Part shown: in pieces, positions 1 through 14,834 of the stretch
Numbering within the stretch: the first letter of the stretch is position 1
Layout: each line of letters starts with the position of its first letter
Source of the DNA: Flaccisagitta enflata
Lineage: Eukaryota > Chaetognatha > Sagittoidea > Aphragmophora
Direction of reading: 5' to 3'
DNA length: 64,000 bases
NCBI GenBank assembly: GCA_965153355.1
Contig: OZ231127.1
Coordinates: forward strand, 55,056,001 to 55,120,000
Translations under genes and position numbers: made by a program
The notes under the pieces: model-generated
Database searches by the model: none
Seen by the model: only the letters and a program-made list of their open reading frames with translations
Told to the model about the DNA's origin: nothing

Positions 1-41
1 TCTTTTCTTTCTTTTCTTTCTTTTCTTTCTTTTCTTTCATT

Positions 42-131
<90 letters not shown>

Positions 132-149
132 TTTCTTTTTTTCTTTAGC
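1..149 (+). repeat. (TTTC)n microsatellite
   Basis: TTTC/CTTT tetranucleotides run from the window edge. Confidence 0.95.
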
Positions 150-325
150 CTTAAGGCCACGATAAAAATGATGACCTATTCCTAGTTTCTTTCGCCCAAC
201 TCTTAATCCCATCCACACCATCAATCCCATCATCTCCTCCACTTTCCTCCTTTTCTTCCTTGAATCCTTTCTTACTTCCTTCTTTTCTTTCTATATCTTC
301 CCTTCCTCTTTCACTCTTCTTTTAT

Positions 326-569
326 AGTCGCGGACACGCAACTCTATAAGAGCCTTTGTCTGTCCGTCCGTCTAACCATCCGTCCGTCCGTCTGTCCGTC
401 CGTCAGTGATGAACGAGTTGAAAAGTGTAAAAACGCGCATTTGTGATGCTTCAGTTATGATTTTTTGTGTGCAGGCGTGAGACTGGGGGGGGGGGGGTTG
501 AGTATGGATGGGGGTTGTATGCCCCTGCCCACCCGTCCGCAACGATTTTGTGACCCCGCGTCACTTGTT
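326..569 (+). mobile_element. AGTCGCG-family element, subfamily B
   Basis: Starts AGTCGCGGACACGCAACTCTATAAGAG, then a GTCCGTCC-type tract, a Pro-rich-looking CCCCTGCCCACCCGTCCGC block, and ends GACCCCGCGTCACTTGTT. Confidence 0.75.
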
Positions 570-589
570 GAAACATTCCTCCCGCCTTT

Positions 590-830
590 CCTTACTTCCT
601 TCATTCCAAATCATACTTTGCTTTTTTCATTTCTTCCTTCATTCTTCCCTCCCTCCTTTCTTCCTTCTTTCCTTCCTCCCTTCCTTCCTTCCTTCCTTCC
701 TTCCTTCCCTCCTTCCTTCCTTCTTTCCTCCTCCCCTCCTTCTTTCCTCCTCCCTTCCTTCTTCCCTTCCTTCCTACCTTCCCTACTTCCTTTCCTCTTT
801 TCCCCTTCTTGCCTTCCATCTCTCCTTCAT
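590..830 (+). repeat. TTCC-rich polypyrimidine tract
   Basis: Imperfect (CCTT)n follows an AGTCGCG element. Region 831-1100 beyond it shows nothing recognisable. Confidence 0.85.
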
Positions 831-1107
831 TGGCGCCGTGGTTGGTCAATCGACCTGACGACGAACTCTTTCCCGCCTCTGACCTTTGACCTTTCATACT
901 CTGGCCGACTCGGGCCGACTTCGGCCGTTGCAGCGCGTTTGTGGCGCCCTTCAACTCGGTCAGCTGACCTTTCCTCACCTTCAAAAGCGCTTTAAAGCGA
1001 CCTTCGGCAGTCGTTAGTCCTAGAGAACTGCTTGACCGCTTGACTGCTTGGTCGTCGTCGGCGTTCTTGTCCTCGTCATCGCTGTTTTCGCTGTTGTTTT
1101 TTGTAAT

Positions 1108-1108
<1 letters not shown>

Positions 1109-1160
<52 letters not shown>

Positions 1161-1350
1161 ATTTTTGTTTTTGTTTTTGTTGTTGTTGTTGTTGTGGTTG
1201 TTGGCGGTGGTGGTGGTGGTGGTGGTGGTGATGGTAGCGGTGGCGGTGGCGGTGGCGGTGGCGGTGGCGGCGGCAGCGCCGGCAGCCACGGCGGTGGTGG
1301 TGGTGGTGGTGGTGGTGGTGGTGATGGTGGTGGTGGTGGTGGTGGTGGTT
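1109..1350 (+). repeat. (TTG)n then (GGT/GGC)n triplet repeats
   Basis: Long open frames here are artefacts of the period-3 repeat. Confidence 0.95.
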
Positions 1351-1470
1351 TTATGACAAAAATAAAGGCTCCCATGATGTACCATAATGAGTGGTTCAGT
1401 TTTCGTACCTGTTGTTTCAGACACATACACATATACCTGCAGCATGCTTATTGCGCAATTCCACTCTTTT

Positions 1471-1922
1471 GGGCAGCGGCCCCGAAGGGACCCATAACCT
1501 ATGCTCTCACACATATGGGAGATTTTCTCCTCCATCTTCTCATTTCCTTCTCCTCCGTCTCCCCCCCCCCCGCCTTGAGGCTCCAAACCCAGCCTTGAGG
1601 CCCCAATCATAGCATAAAGGTCCCAATCCTGGCCTTGGGGCTCCAATTCCAGCCTCGGGGCTCAAATTGCGGCTTGGAGGCTTTTATCCCAGCCTTGAGG
1701 CTCCAATCCCAGCCTCAAGGCTACAATCCCAGCCTCAAGGCTCAAATCCAAGCCTGATGGCTCTACTCCAGCCTCGTGGTTCAAATCCCAGCCTCAATGC
1801 TCAAATCTTAGCCCAGCATAGGCCATCAGCTCCTTCCGGGCCGCTGCCCCTCTCACCTTCATATCTTACATACACCAACTTAGGGGCAGCGGGTACCGCT
1901 GCCCATCTGACGCTTTTGCTAC
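1471..1922 (-). mobile_element. GCAGCGG foldback element
   Basis: GGGCAGCGGCCCCGAAGGG at the left and GGGCCGCTGCCCC near the right, followed by GGTACCGCTGCCCATCTGACGCTTTTGC, the outer end. The middle is an array of about 20-bp units (TTGAGGCTCCAATCCCAGCC). Confidence 0.75.
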
Positions 1923-1927
1923 TATTC

Positions 1928-1993
1928 AACTTGGATGGATGGACCGAAGGACGGACAAAGCCTCTTTACTTATAGAGTTGCATATCCACAACT
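1928..1993 (-). mobile_element. AGTCGCG-family element, subfamily B, fragment
   Basis: GACAAAGCCTCTTTACTTATAGAGTTG..CAACT terminus only. Confidence 0.5.
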
Positions 1994-2352
1994 AATAATG
2001 TATTGCCATTCGCCGTTGTCAGCAATTTTTTGTGTTGACACAGTGAACACTGAAAACTGAACACTGAACACCGAACGGTGTATATCGAAATTCATTATTC
2101 TGACTCCAACTAGTTTTTCTATCAATTTTGAAGTTCATTCACCGGCGATCTGACATTTCCAATTTCAATTTCCATTCCGATTCTTTCCTGTTAATTTTCT
2201 GACATTAATATGAAAATGGAACACATTTTTAGATCTTGATAATTGATAAATCAACCAAGCTCAAGGTCATTGGCATGTCCACGACCATGACATATACTGT
2301 GACTTAATCCGGATTTCTACGTCTACTTGCATTCCTATTTATTCAGTTATAG

Positions 2353-2593
<241 letters not shown>

Positions 2594-2675
2594 GCTGAAA
2601 AAACCTCTCCATCACAGTCAGTTAGTTTATTTTAGTCTGCCTCAGTTGTGCAGTGAACGACCGGAGAATAGTTTG

Positions 2676-2892
2676 AACAAGGCCAGATACAAAGACAATG
2701 AGTAGTCGCTTGTGGGTGGGCAGGGTTAGTAATGCGGGAAGGCAGGGGTAGTGTGTGGGTGGGCGGTGCTCTAATGTGGGGTCCGTATTTCGTATGTGGG
2801 GTTCATATTTCGCCCAATAAAGTATTTCGCATTACCAATCTTCCTATGGACCAACGGACGGACACACCTTCTTATAGAGTCAGCAAGCGACT
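2676..2892 (-). mobile_element. AGTCGCG-family element, CTTGTGGGTGGGCAGG subtype
   Basis: Begins AACAAGGCCAGATAC, contains AGTCGCTTGTGGGTGGGCAGG and GGACACACC, and ends TAGAGTCAGCAAGCGACTT. Confidence 0.65.
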
Positions 2893-3045
2893 TAAAATCG
2901 ATTCTTGACCGGCCGTAGGGAGGCAGAAACCCAGGCTCCAAAAGATGCGTTAGGATGGTGACCCTTCGTCTCGATGGTCAGTGGAACGACGGGCTCAACC
3001 GATGAATTATTGATACAATGGTCAAAAGATGAAAATGATGAGAAT

Positions 3046-3153
<108 letters not shown>

Positions 3154-3254
3154 AGACTGACAGACAGTGAGACAGAAAAAGTAATACAGATTGGAAGTAT
3201 CTTTTTTTTTCAGCCAAATAATAACGAAAATGTAGCGACAGCAATGTGAACAAA

Positions 3255-3690
3255 TTGCACTTTTATTCTTATAGGCTTCAAATCCTTAAAAATTTAAGAA
3301 CATGCTTAGAACATTGTAAGGCTTTATTTCTCAAAGAATTTAAGAACATAAGCTTGAAATTTCAAAAATTTAAGAACATAATGTTTCTACTTCAGACTTG
3401 GTATCCTTTCTGTTCAGCAAAGCATGTCTCAGTGTGTAATACAGTGTGTATCATTCTATAATAATTGATCTTAACATTGACATGAAATGCTTTTTTGTTT
3501 CATTAACATTTTTCTTCATTTTCTCCTAGTTGACAAACTCAAACCAATTAAGAACGTTCTTAAAATCTTAACTGAAGGTTAAAAACTGTATTTAAATCAA
3601 GAACAATTTAAGAACGTTTAGGCGTTGAAACCACCTAAAATTTAAGAACATTGAAGGTTTGCCTTGAAAGTGACGTTCTTACTTTTGGAA
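3255..3690. mobile_element. Diverged relative of the CACTTTTTTT MITE
   Basis: Starts CACTTTTATTCTTATAGGCTTC and ends near GACGTTCTTACTTTTGG, with repeated TTTAAGAACAT inside. Termini are decayed, so the boundaries are approximate. Confidence 0.4.
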
Positions 3691-4177
3691 AAAAGTCGCT
3701 GTTTTCGACTTTCATTGGCTATCCCTGAAAACAAGCTTTTTACAATTGCCGTGCGTTGTAATTTGTGTTTGTTTTTTAAATTAAATTCATTCATTCATTG
3801 TAAAAAAAAGTGTACTACCTCATTTCAAATGCGTACCAAATGGCGCTTTTGGCTGGTGGGCTTGGGGCAGGAAGTTTGATAAATGCCAAAGACCGCGAGA
3901 AGTTATACCTCTTGAACTGACAACATTTAATAAGATATTCTGTGAAGTGTGAACTGTGCTTTGATCAAGTTGCTGTGTCGGGCCGTCCGTCGGGCCGTAA
4001 ATCAATCCGTAAAATTGTTGAATTATAGTCTTTCTTGTCTTTTTGATAGTGTTATAGGTCACTGTAATTTGTGTGATATGTCTACGTAAAGTGTGAAATA
4101 CTGTTGTACTGTGGTTTTGTATTACTGTCCGACTGCCTCTGCTCTACCCAACCATCCGCGATTCTTCCTTGTTTGAT

Positions 4178-4371
4178 AACAAGGCCGGATACACAGCTAC
4201 CGAAGTCGCGTGCGGGTGGGCAGGAGCCATATTTCAGGTCACCAGACCATTCAGGCAGGAGCAGTGAGGTCAAAGAAATAAAATCATAAAAAAAAGTAAA
4301 GTGTGACCGACCGACCAACCGACCGACCGACCGACGGACAAAGCGGGTTGTAGAGTCGCGTGCACGCGACT
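4178..4371 (-). mobile_element. AGTCGCG-family element, subfamily A (short)
   Basis: AACAAGGCCGGATACACAGC at one end and the perfect palindrome AGTCGCGTGCACGCGACT at the other. A GACC/GACCAACC tract lies next to the palindrome. No tandem array inside. Confidence 0.82.
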
Positions 4372-4528
4372 AAAAATTCAAATTTACAGGCTACCGCTGC
4401 ATTTTCGGGGCGGTGCTGATGACGTATTTTTATATTTTTATTCAGATTTAGAGGGACATTTCATGCGGATGAGGTGTTTTTCCTCTCCCTTTCCCCAGCC
4501 TTTCTTTTCCTTTTTGTTCCCTCTTTTT

Positions 4529-5660
4529 AGTCGCGTGCACGCGACTCTACAACCCGCTTTGTCCGTCGGTCTGTCGGTCTGTCGGTCACACTTTACTTTT
4601 TTTATCAATTTTATTTCTTTAAGTCATTTTTAGTCATTCTAAGTCATTCTAAGTCATTCTAAGTCATTCTAAGTCATTTTAAGTCATTTTAAGTTATTAT
4701 TGTCATTTTTGTCAATATGGTCCTTTTCATCATATTTAGTCATTCTAATTCATTTTAAGTTATTTTAAGTCATTTCAAGTGATTTTAAGTCATTTCAAGT
4801 GATTTTAAGTCATTTCAAGTGATTTTAAGTCATTCCAGGTCATTTTAAGTCATTATTGTCATTTTAGTCAACATAATTCTTTTCATCATTTTAAGTCATT
4901 TTAAGTCATTTTAAGTCATTTTATGTCATTATAAGTCATTATAAGTCACTATAAGTCATTATACGTCATTTTAAGTCATTCTAAGTCCTTACCAGTTATT
5001 CTATGTCCTTATCAGTCATTTTAGTCATTTTAGTCAGTATAGTTATTTCACTTTTTATTTACATAATTATAGGTAGTTATAAGTAATTATGCAATTTTGG
5101 GTAATCATAGGTAATTATAGGTCATTATTGGTCATTATGCCATTATAAGTAATCATAGGTCATTATAGATAATCATAGGTCACTATAGGTAATTATAGGT
5201 CATTATGTAATTATAGGTAATTATAGGTCATTATGTAATTATAGGTAATTATAGGTCATTATGAAATTATAGGTTAGTAGGTAATCATAGGTATGTAATT
5301 GTAGGTCTTTATAGGTACTTATAGGTCATTATTTAATTATGGATAATCATAGGTAATTATAGGTAATTATAGGTAACTATAGGTAATCATAGGTCATTAT
5401 AGGTAATTATAGGTCATTATGTTATATAGGTAATTATGGGTAATTATGGGTAATCATACATCATTATAGGTAATTATTGGTCCATATGTAATTATAGGTA
5501 ATCATAGGTCTCTATAGGTACTTATAGGTCATTATTTAATTTGGGTAATTATAGGTAATTATAGTCATAATCGTCATTACAGGAAATAACGTACTTATAG
5601 AATTAGGCGATTATGCAATTAAGTAAGTCTCGCACGCGACTTATAGGTGTTGGCCTTGTT
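4529..5660 (+). mobile_element. AGTCGCG-family element, subfamily A, with a 1-kb internal tandem array
   Basis: The palindromic start AGTCGCGTGCACGCGACT is followed by a GTCGGTCT tract and CACACTTTACTTTTTTTATC. Next is about 420 bases of AAGTCATTTT-type units, then about 520 bases of ATAGGTAATT-type units, and the end TCGCACGCGACTTATAGG.TGTTGGCCTTGTT. Ends match the 236-bp copy at 26756, so the array is an expansion within the element. Confidence 0.82.
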
Positions 5661-5883
5661 TTCTCTCTCTCTCTCTCAAATTACTTTTTTCTCCCATTGT
5701 TGTTCGTAAATTTAGTTAAAATGTCCGAGACGCAGGATTCATGTTTCCAGCGCGCAAAAACACAACCAACGAATCGGTATGAGTAGACTTGGGTTGTGGG
5801 TGTGGGGAGTACTTGGGCAATTGTGCGCCTGTGTGCTATAGTTTGTATGGGTGTCTGCACTATGTAGTGTTATTTTGGTATGG

Positions 5884-6078
<195 letters not shown>

Positions 6079-6499
6079 GAATTCGCAGGCTGGCACACTG
6101 ACAACAAGCCAGTCCACTGTCAACCGACATCCTTGAAATACGCAGGGAATGAAAATTCGACAGTACGATGAAAGCGAATTTCTTATGATAAGCCCGATGA
6201 TAACCATCTTTCTCAAAACCATATCATGAGACGGCTTTGAAAAAAAATAACAGCACATAGATTTATTCCCCGTTTTGCTTTCATTTTTTGAAAACATTCT
6301 CGGCTGCCAATTGAATTCCGTATGTTTCTTTTAGTCGCGATGACTAAAAAAAAAAGCATAAGTCAAGCCCCGACAAGGGCGTTTTACCATGATAAAAAGT
6401 TTGTATTCATTTGACGTATAAAAAGTAAAGTCGTAGCTGATATGCAATCGTAAGATTTTAGTTTTTCGCGTTTCGGCTTGTAGGTTATCGGTTCTTTTT

Positions 6500-6728
6500 A
6501 GTCTCGTGTACGCGAGTAACAAACCTTTTTGTCCGTCCATTTGTTCGACCGTCCATTCGTCGGGCCATCCGTTGGTCCATCCGTCAATTTTTTATTTTTT
6601 TTTACATTTATGTCGTTAACGGGCGGTTTTTGCATTACTGCTCCTGCCCAAATGCTTGGTTAGTGTTTTTCATCATATGCCTCTGCCCACCAGCACGCGA
6701 CTTGGGTAGCCGTGTATCCGGCCTTATT
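6500..6728 (+). mobile_element. AGTCGCG-family element
   Basis: AGTCTCGTGTACGCGAGT start, GTCCGTCCATTTG tract, TGCATTACTGCTCCTGCCC, CACGCGACTTGGGTAGCCG and CCGGCCTTATT end. Confidence 0.75.
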
Positions 6729-8530
<1,802 letters not shown>

Positions 8531-8844
8531 CGTTCCTGCCCCCGACCCTTTTTTACACTGGTGCGACTATTGTACAGTGTATTTGTCTTGGAAGATTATG
8601 ACTGGTGATGTATACATGTTATGTATTGTCTTCCTCTTAAAAGACTTTGTAAGGAGTTGCTTGCCCCCACTGTTTGTGGCTCAGGTAACAACCTCCAATC
8701 CCAATTCCAGAAAAAGGAAGTACCTACGCCCGTCGCCCAGGGCGCCCTCTTACTTTTCATTTATTCTGGTTCCCCGATGACGCTCGCCGTGTTAGCGTAG
8801 AGAGTCTCTCTCTCTCTCTGCGGCGCTTAGAGGGGATGTTTTTA

Positions 8845-8977
8845 AGTGCGACAACGCACCTCTATAACTGGCTGTGTCCGTTGGCTGGACGATCGGTCGG
8901 TCGGTTGGTCGGTTGGTCAGTAACGCATTCATTCGACGATACACATGTCGCACCTTATTGGCCTACTTGGCCTTGTT
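8845..8977 (+). mobile_element. AGTCGCG-related element, subfamily C
   Basis: The terminal palindrome is AGGTGCGAC…-like (AAGTGCGACAACGCACCT). Then CTATAACTGGCTGTGTCCG, a GGTCGGTT tract, GTCGCACCTTATTGGCC and an ACTTGGCCTTGTT end. Confidence 0.75.
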
Positions 8978-8989
8978 TTTCTCCTCTTT

Positions 8990-10607
8990 AGTCGCGTGCA
9001 CGCGACTCTACACCTTGCCGTGTCGGTCGGTCCGTCCGTCGATCCGTCCGTCACGTTTTTGAAATTATGACTTTTTAAGGTTTTTTAAGGTATTTTAGGA
9101 TACTCTAGGGTATTTTAGGGTACTGTAGGGTACTTCAAGATACTTTAGGGTACTTAAGTAATTTTAGGTACTTAAGGTATTTTAGGGTACTTTCAGATAC
9201 TTTTAGGTTTTTTTAGGTATTCTTGAGTATTTTTGGGTATTTTTGGGTGTTTTTGGGTACTCTTGGGTATTTTTGGGTATTTTTGGGTATTTTTGGTCAT
9301 TTTTAAGTTATTTTAGGTACTCAAGGTATTTTAGGGTACTTTCAGATACTATTGAGGACTTTCGGGTATTTTTGAGTATTTCGGGTATTTTAGGGTACTT
9401 TCAGATATTTTTGGGAACTTTTGGGTATTTTTGAGTATTTTTGAGTATGTATTGGTATTTTCAGGTGTTTTTGGGTATTTTTGGGTATTTTTGGGTATCA
9501 TTGGGTATTTTTGGGTATTTTGGGTATTTTGTCAACTTTTTATTGAACACTCGTTATTGGTTCAGAATGTAACTTTTTTTGGGACAGACGTTATGTAATA
9601 TGAAGTAGTAGTAATGTAGTATTATACTTAAGTAAGTATGTATGTAAGTATGTAAGTAGGTAAGTATGTGAGTATGTAGGAAAGTATGTAAGTATGTAGG
9701 TATGTAAGTATGTAAGTGTGTAAGTATGTAAGTATGTAAGTAAGTATGTAAGTATGTAAGTATGTAAGTATGTAAGTAAGTATGTATATGTAAGTATGTA
9801 AGTATGTAAGTATGTAGGTAAGTATGTAAGTATGTAGGTAAGTATGTAAGTAAGTATGTATGTAAGTATGTAAGTATGTGAGTATGTAGGTAAGTATAAA
9901 GATGTAAGGTATGTATGTATGCAAGTATGTAGTATGTAAGTATGTAGGTATATAAGTATGTAAGTATGTAAGGTATGTAAGCACATGGAGTATGTGTATG
10001 TAGGTAAGTATGTAAGCATGTAAGTAAGTATGGTATATAAGTATAAGTATGTGTTAGTATATGTGAGTATGTAGGTAGTATGTAAGTATGTAGGTGTACA
10101 TGGTAAGTATGTAAGTAAGTATGTAAGTGTTATGTATGTATGTAAGTAAGTATGCAAGTATAAGTATGTAGTATGAGTATGTAGGTAAGTATGTATGTGG
10201 TAAGTAGTATGTATGTAAGTATGTATGTAAGTATGTAAGTAGGTAAGTATGTAAGTATGTGAATATGTATGTAAGTATGTAAGTATGTAGGTATGTAAGT
10301 ATGTAAGTATGTAAGTATGTAAGTATGTAAGTATGTAAGTAAGTATGTAAGTACGTAAGTATGTAAGTATGTGAGTATGTAGGTAAGTAAGTATGAAAGT
10401 ATGTAAGTATGTATGTAAGTAGGTAAGTGTGTAAGTATGTAGGTATGTAAGTAAGTATGTATGTATGTAAATATGTAAGTATGTATGTATGTATGTATGT
10501 ATATATGTATGTAAGTATGTAATTATGTAATTATGTATGTATGTAGGTATGCATTTATGTACGTATGTATGTATGTATGTATGTATGTATGTATGTATGT
10601 ATGTATG

Positions 10608-10638
<31 letters not shown>

Positions 10639-10907
10639 GTATGTAAGTATGTAAGTATGTAAGTATGTAAGTATGTAAGTATGTAGTATGTAAGTAAATA
10701 TGTAAGTATGTATGCATGTAAGTATGTAATTAGGTAAGTATGTAATAATGTAAGTATGTAAGTATGTAAGTAAGTATGTAGTATGTAAGTATGTAGTAAG
10801 TATGTAGTATGTTAAGTATGTCTTATGAAGTTATGTAGTTGTGTGTAGTATGAAGTTGTGTAGTTTTGTGTAACTTAGCACGCGACTGTTGGCCTGTTGG
10901 GCTTGTT
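8990..10907 (+). mobile_element. AGTCGCG-family element with a 1.8-kb internal tandem array
   Basis: Palindromic start AGTCGCGTGCACGCGACT, CACCTTGCCGTGTCGGTCGG, then GGGTATTTTT-type units (about 9080-9530), then TATGTAAG/TATG units (about 9600-10860), and the end AGCACGCGACTGTTGGCC..GGGCTTGTT. The two array types share no unit with the 4529 copy, although the ends are of one family. Confidence 0.75.
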
Positions 10908-11135
10908 TGTTCTTGCGCCCTGAAGCCGTAGAAGACAAGCATCGGCAATTTTTTTTTTATTCTTTTTACTTTTTTTACAACCAACTTTCTACTTCCTCCT
11001 CCTTATTCGTTTTCTCTTTCTTCCTCCTTTACGACTTGCCTCATATTTGTTTTCACTCAAACCATTCTGCTATGAAAGAAGCATTAATGTGATGATCCTC
11101 GCCGCGTGGAATTGTGAAAATTAAATTTAATCATA

Positions 11136-11345
11136 AACAAGGCCGGATACACGGCTACCGTAGTCGCGTGCGGGTGGGCAGGAGCAGTGCTGGAGAAGGT
11201 CAATGGGGCATCTGGGCAGGAGCCGTATGCTCAAAAAGCTCAAAAACGCCGAAAAAGTAATAAAAGGACCCACCGACCAACCGACCGACCAACCGACCGA
11301 CCGACCGACCGACATAGCGGGGTGTAGAGTCGCATAGCACGTGAC
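11136..11345 (-). mobile_element. AGTCGCG-family element
   Basis: AACAAGGCCGGATACACGGCTACCG start. Nearly identical interior to 59711-59934 (CTCAAAAAGCTCAAAAACGCC). Ends GAGTCGCATAGCACGTGACT. Confidence 0.82.
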
Positions 11346-11367
11346 TGAACTAGTCATCCAAGGATCG

Positions 11368-11874
11368 CACATGGTCAGCGGTACCCGATGCTGAGTGATC
11401 CAGTGAAAAAGTGGAGTGAGAGCAGGGCAGCGGCCCCAAAGGGCCGATGTTCTGTAGAACACAGGGGGGAATTTCGAGATGTCCGTCCGTCCTGAGAGGG
11501 CTCTAGATGGCTGATTTATGCCACTGAAAGCATATCTGAGGGTTGGAGGGCATAATCAAGGCTTGGAGAGCAGATTTGAGGTTTGGCGGGCTGGTTATAA
11601 GCTAGGAGGGCTGATTGAAGGTCTGGAGGGCAGATTTGAGGTCTGAGAGGCAGATTTAGGGCATGGGAGGGGGGCTGATTTGAAGCCAAGAGGGCTGATT
11701 TTAGGCCTGGAGGGCTAAATTGAGTCCTGGGAGGGCCAATTTGAGGCCTTGATGGTCAATGGGGGGGGGGGGACGGAATGACGGAAGGACGGAAGGGCGG
11801 AAGGACGGACGGACGGACATCTCGAAATTCCCCCCTGTGTTCTACAGGACATTGGCCCTTAGGGGCCGCTGCCC
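11368..11874 (+). mobile_element. GCAGCGG foldback element with long arms
   Basis: TGGTCAGCGGTACCCG outer end, then GGGCAGCGGCCCC. The inner arms GTTCTGTAGAACACAGGG…GAAATTTCGAGATGTCCGTCC-type sequence are inverted at 11806-11874. The middle carries GGGCTGATTTGAGGCCTGGA units. Confidence 0.8.
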
Positions 11875-12274
11875 AAAAAGGAGCACTTGTTAAATATCCA
11901 AATCCCGAAAAAGTAAACGAGGGTGGTTCGAGCGACCGAGTGTGGGCCCTTCACAACAGCTTTCGTGTCCCAACACTGAACAAAGACTCCCCGTATTTCA
12001 AAACTGGTTTCCTTTTCCCGGACAGCTCATTATCGTTTTCTTTCTTCCGTTCTCACCTTTTCTTCCTCCTCCTCCTTCCTCTCCTCTTCCTCCTCCTCCT
12101 CTTCGAGTTCCCCCTCCTCCATGAGCCCACCCCGACCCATCCCAACCCAACTCATGACCACCTTCTTCCTTTCAAACATTTCTACGAGTAGACTAAAACA
12201 TTCTTTGGTCTCGAAAGCTTTCCTGATTTACGCTAAGGCAAGAGATGACAGTCTAAAGAAAAAAATAAGAAAAG

Positions 12275-12606
<332 letters not shown>

Positions 12607-12819
12607 AAGAAAGAGATAAAAAAAGAGTGAAGAGGAACAAAGAAACAAAGGAACAAAGGAACGAAAAAAACAAACGGGAGAAAGAAACGAAGCATGGAGA
12701 TAGAAAAACCAGCCGGACAAAAAATGGCAAAAACAGGAGGGCCTAAACCATTAGAGATTAGAGAACACTCCTCATTTCACGAGCTTTTGTGAGCCTAAGT
12801 AAACGGATCGCTTAAGTGT

Positions 12820-13215
12820 CATATGGTCAGCGGTTCCCGTTGCCCCATTGCATTGCATTGTTTCTTATCATCATTAAGAAAGAATTAGTTTTATGGGGCT
12901 TTGCAGCAGTCCCAGAGGGACCTCTGACCTATGATTCCACACAGGGCAATTTTGTCTTGGTTTTGGGGTTATTGATACTGAGGGGTCTGTTAAACATCTG
13001 TAAAATATGAGCCTTCTCTGGCTTTACTGGCTTGGCCAGGATATCATAAGATTTGCAGAGGGCTTTGAGGCAGAGATTTGAGCCTTATGGCTGGGATTTA
13101 ATGGCTAGGATTTGAGCTTGGAAGCTAGAATTGAAGCCGCAAGGCTAGCATTGGAGCCTAAAGGCTGAGATTTAAGTCCTGAGGTAACAATTTCAGCCCC
13201 TTCGGGCCGCTGCCC
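12820..13215 (+). mobile_element. GCAGCGG element, degenerate
   Basis: TGGTCAGCGGTTCCCG outer end, TGACCTATGATTCCACACAGGG, GGATTTGAGCCT-type units and CGGGCCGCTGCCC end. It shares its right end with the 196-bp inverted duplicate. Confidence 0.65.
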
Positions 13216-13356
13216 AAAAAGTGAATGACGAATAAAAAGCCCAAAGAAGGCAAATTGTTTTGGCCAAGCCTGCACAAAGAAAACGTCGCAATTTCTCGCC
13301 CGGGAGAAGCTTCTTAGTGCAAGACAGAGGAGAGGCTCCCCGGTATTTTCGCGTTG
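13161..13356 (+). repeat. 196-bp inverted duplicate, left copy
   Basis: Appears identical, in inverse orientation, to 14835-15030. It spans a GCAGCGG element terminus plus about 140 bases of adjoining sequence. Confidence 0.85.
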
Positions 13357-14238
13357 TCTAATTTCTGGACGAGCAACGCTGACAGCATACTGCCAACGAA
13401 AAAAACCAACAAGAACAACAAGAGCCTTCATGAAAATGAACTTACTTAACCAGGCTGAGAGGAGGTCGAACAATGAGTTCTAGATATGCCGTTTACGCAC
13501 GGGCGGACTGATAAATGAGTGGATGTGTATGACCTTTCAAAGACATGGGGTAGAATGTACTGGAGCGATGTAACATCTTAGGGTAGGTTTAGGAAGCCGT
13601 AAAAGATAAGATACTTTCGAGGTTGCTAATTTTGACTTACTTACTGAACCTTCATAAAAGGAAGTGATCACAAATCATGTTATGAACTTTCTCTGCAGCA
13701 GGAACGAACTCGCTATCAATGAAGATGCGCTTTTCTTACGCCTTCTGCTTCGTGAGTCGGGGCTCAATCTCATGTCCATATCTTTTTCCCTATGCCCCAT
13801 GCCCAATAACTCACATCCATCCCCCCCCCTCCCCTCCCCCATCAACCCTAAGCCTTCTCTAAATACTATCGTGGCCAGAAGCAGTACAACTAAAGCTAAA
13901 GCCCCTTCTTTCGGTTCTTTTGTCTCAACGGCCAAGTGTGGAGATCATGGCTCAATTATGCATAATTCCCGCTCGTCCATTTTCATGTGACTCTCGTAAG
14001 TCTTAATGGGACTTCGAAACCACAATTGCTGTCCATTTGCCTGATGGACCAATCTCTAAAAAAATGAAAATGCCCGCCATCATAATCACAGTCATCCCGT
14101 TAGTTGTTTTTGAATTCTCGTGCGTGGCATTAACGCGCATACATGGAGATTGTTTAAAATCATTATCGGAGCCTGCTGGCGGCTGTAGCGACGCGATGGC
14201 GTTGATAGTTATCATTGTTCTTTTTTCGATCTCGCCTT

Positions 14239-14240
<2 letters not shown>
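13357..14240. other. No gene recognised
   Basis: Moderately complex sequence with frames of up to about 108 codons on both strands, but no splice-bounded or domain-like segment that I recognise. Confidence 0.5.
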
Positions 14241-14298
<58 letters not shown>

Positions 14299-14315
14299 AT
14301 TGTTGTTGTTGTTGC

Positions 14316-14350
<35 letters not shown>

Positions 14351-14395
14351 TTGTTGTTGTTGTTGTTGTTGTTTTTCGTGTAGATATTTTTGTTG

Positions 14396-14470
<75 letters not shown>

Positions 14471-14516
14471 CTGGAGATGATGATGATGATGATGATGATG
14501 GAGATGATGATGTGGA
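14241..14516 (+). repeat. Compound (TTG)n and (GAT)n triplet repeats
   Basis: TTG units to 14372, a short linker, then GAT units. All long frames across it are repeat artefacts. Confidence 0.95.
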
Positions 14517-14643
14517 CAGTGACCACTGATAAAGTCTCCACAAGGATATCCCAGGATCTGCAATTTTCTCGCGTCTTTGCACTGCTTAACCCCACGAACA
14601 AAGAATCGATCTTTGTGGAAAAGGGGAAAGAAAGATGTGATAG

Positions 14644-14774
14644 AACAAGGCCAAGTAGACCAATAAGGTGCGACGTGTGGATCGTCGAACGAATGCGTTA
14701 CCCGACCAACAGACAGACAGACCAACCAACCGACCAACGGACACAGCCAGTTATAGAGGTGCATTGTCGCACCT
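14644..14774 (-). mobile_element. AGTCGCG-related element, subfamily C
   Basis: AACAAGGCCAAGTAGACC start, ACGTGTGGATCGTCGAACGA, (GACC)n tract and GGTGCATTGTCGCACCT terminal palindrome. A short subfamily B fragment follows (14780-14834). Confidence 0.75.
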
Positions 14775-14834
14775 AAAAAAGTGACGCGGGGCCACAATAT
14801 CGTTGCGGACGGGTGGGTAAAGGCATCTAACCCC

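Noticed and set aside
1040-1646. Several overlapping long frames on both strands in the triplet-repeat region
   Set aside because: They encode only poly-Cys, poly-Leu, poly-Thr or poly-Gly from (TTG)n and (GGT)n. Every frame is open because of the period-3 repeat.
9591-10717. Long minus-strand frames encoding Thr-Tyr-Leu-His repeats
   Set aside because: Direct translation of the TATGTAAG array inside an AGTCGCG-family element. No start context or splice signals.
13664-14215. Overlapping frames of 70-108 codons on both strands
   Set aside because: No domain, no splice-site support, and comparable length on opposite strands. I cannot support either.
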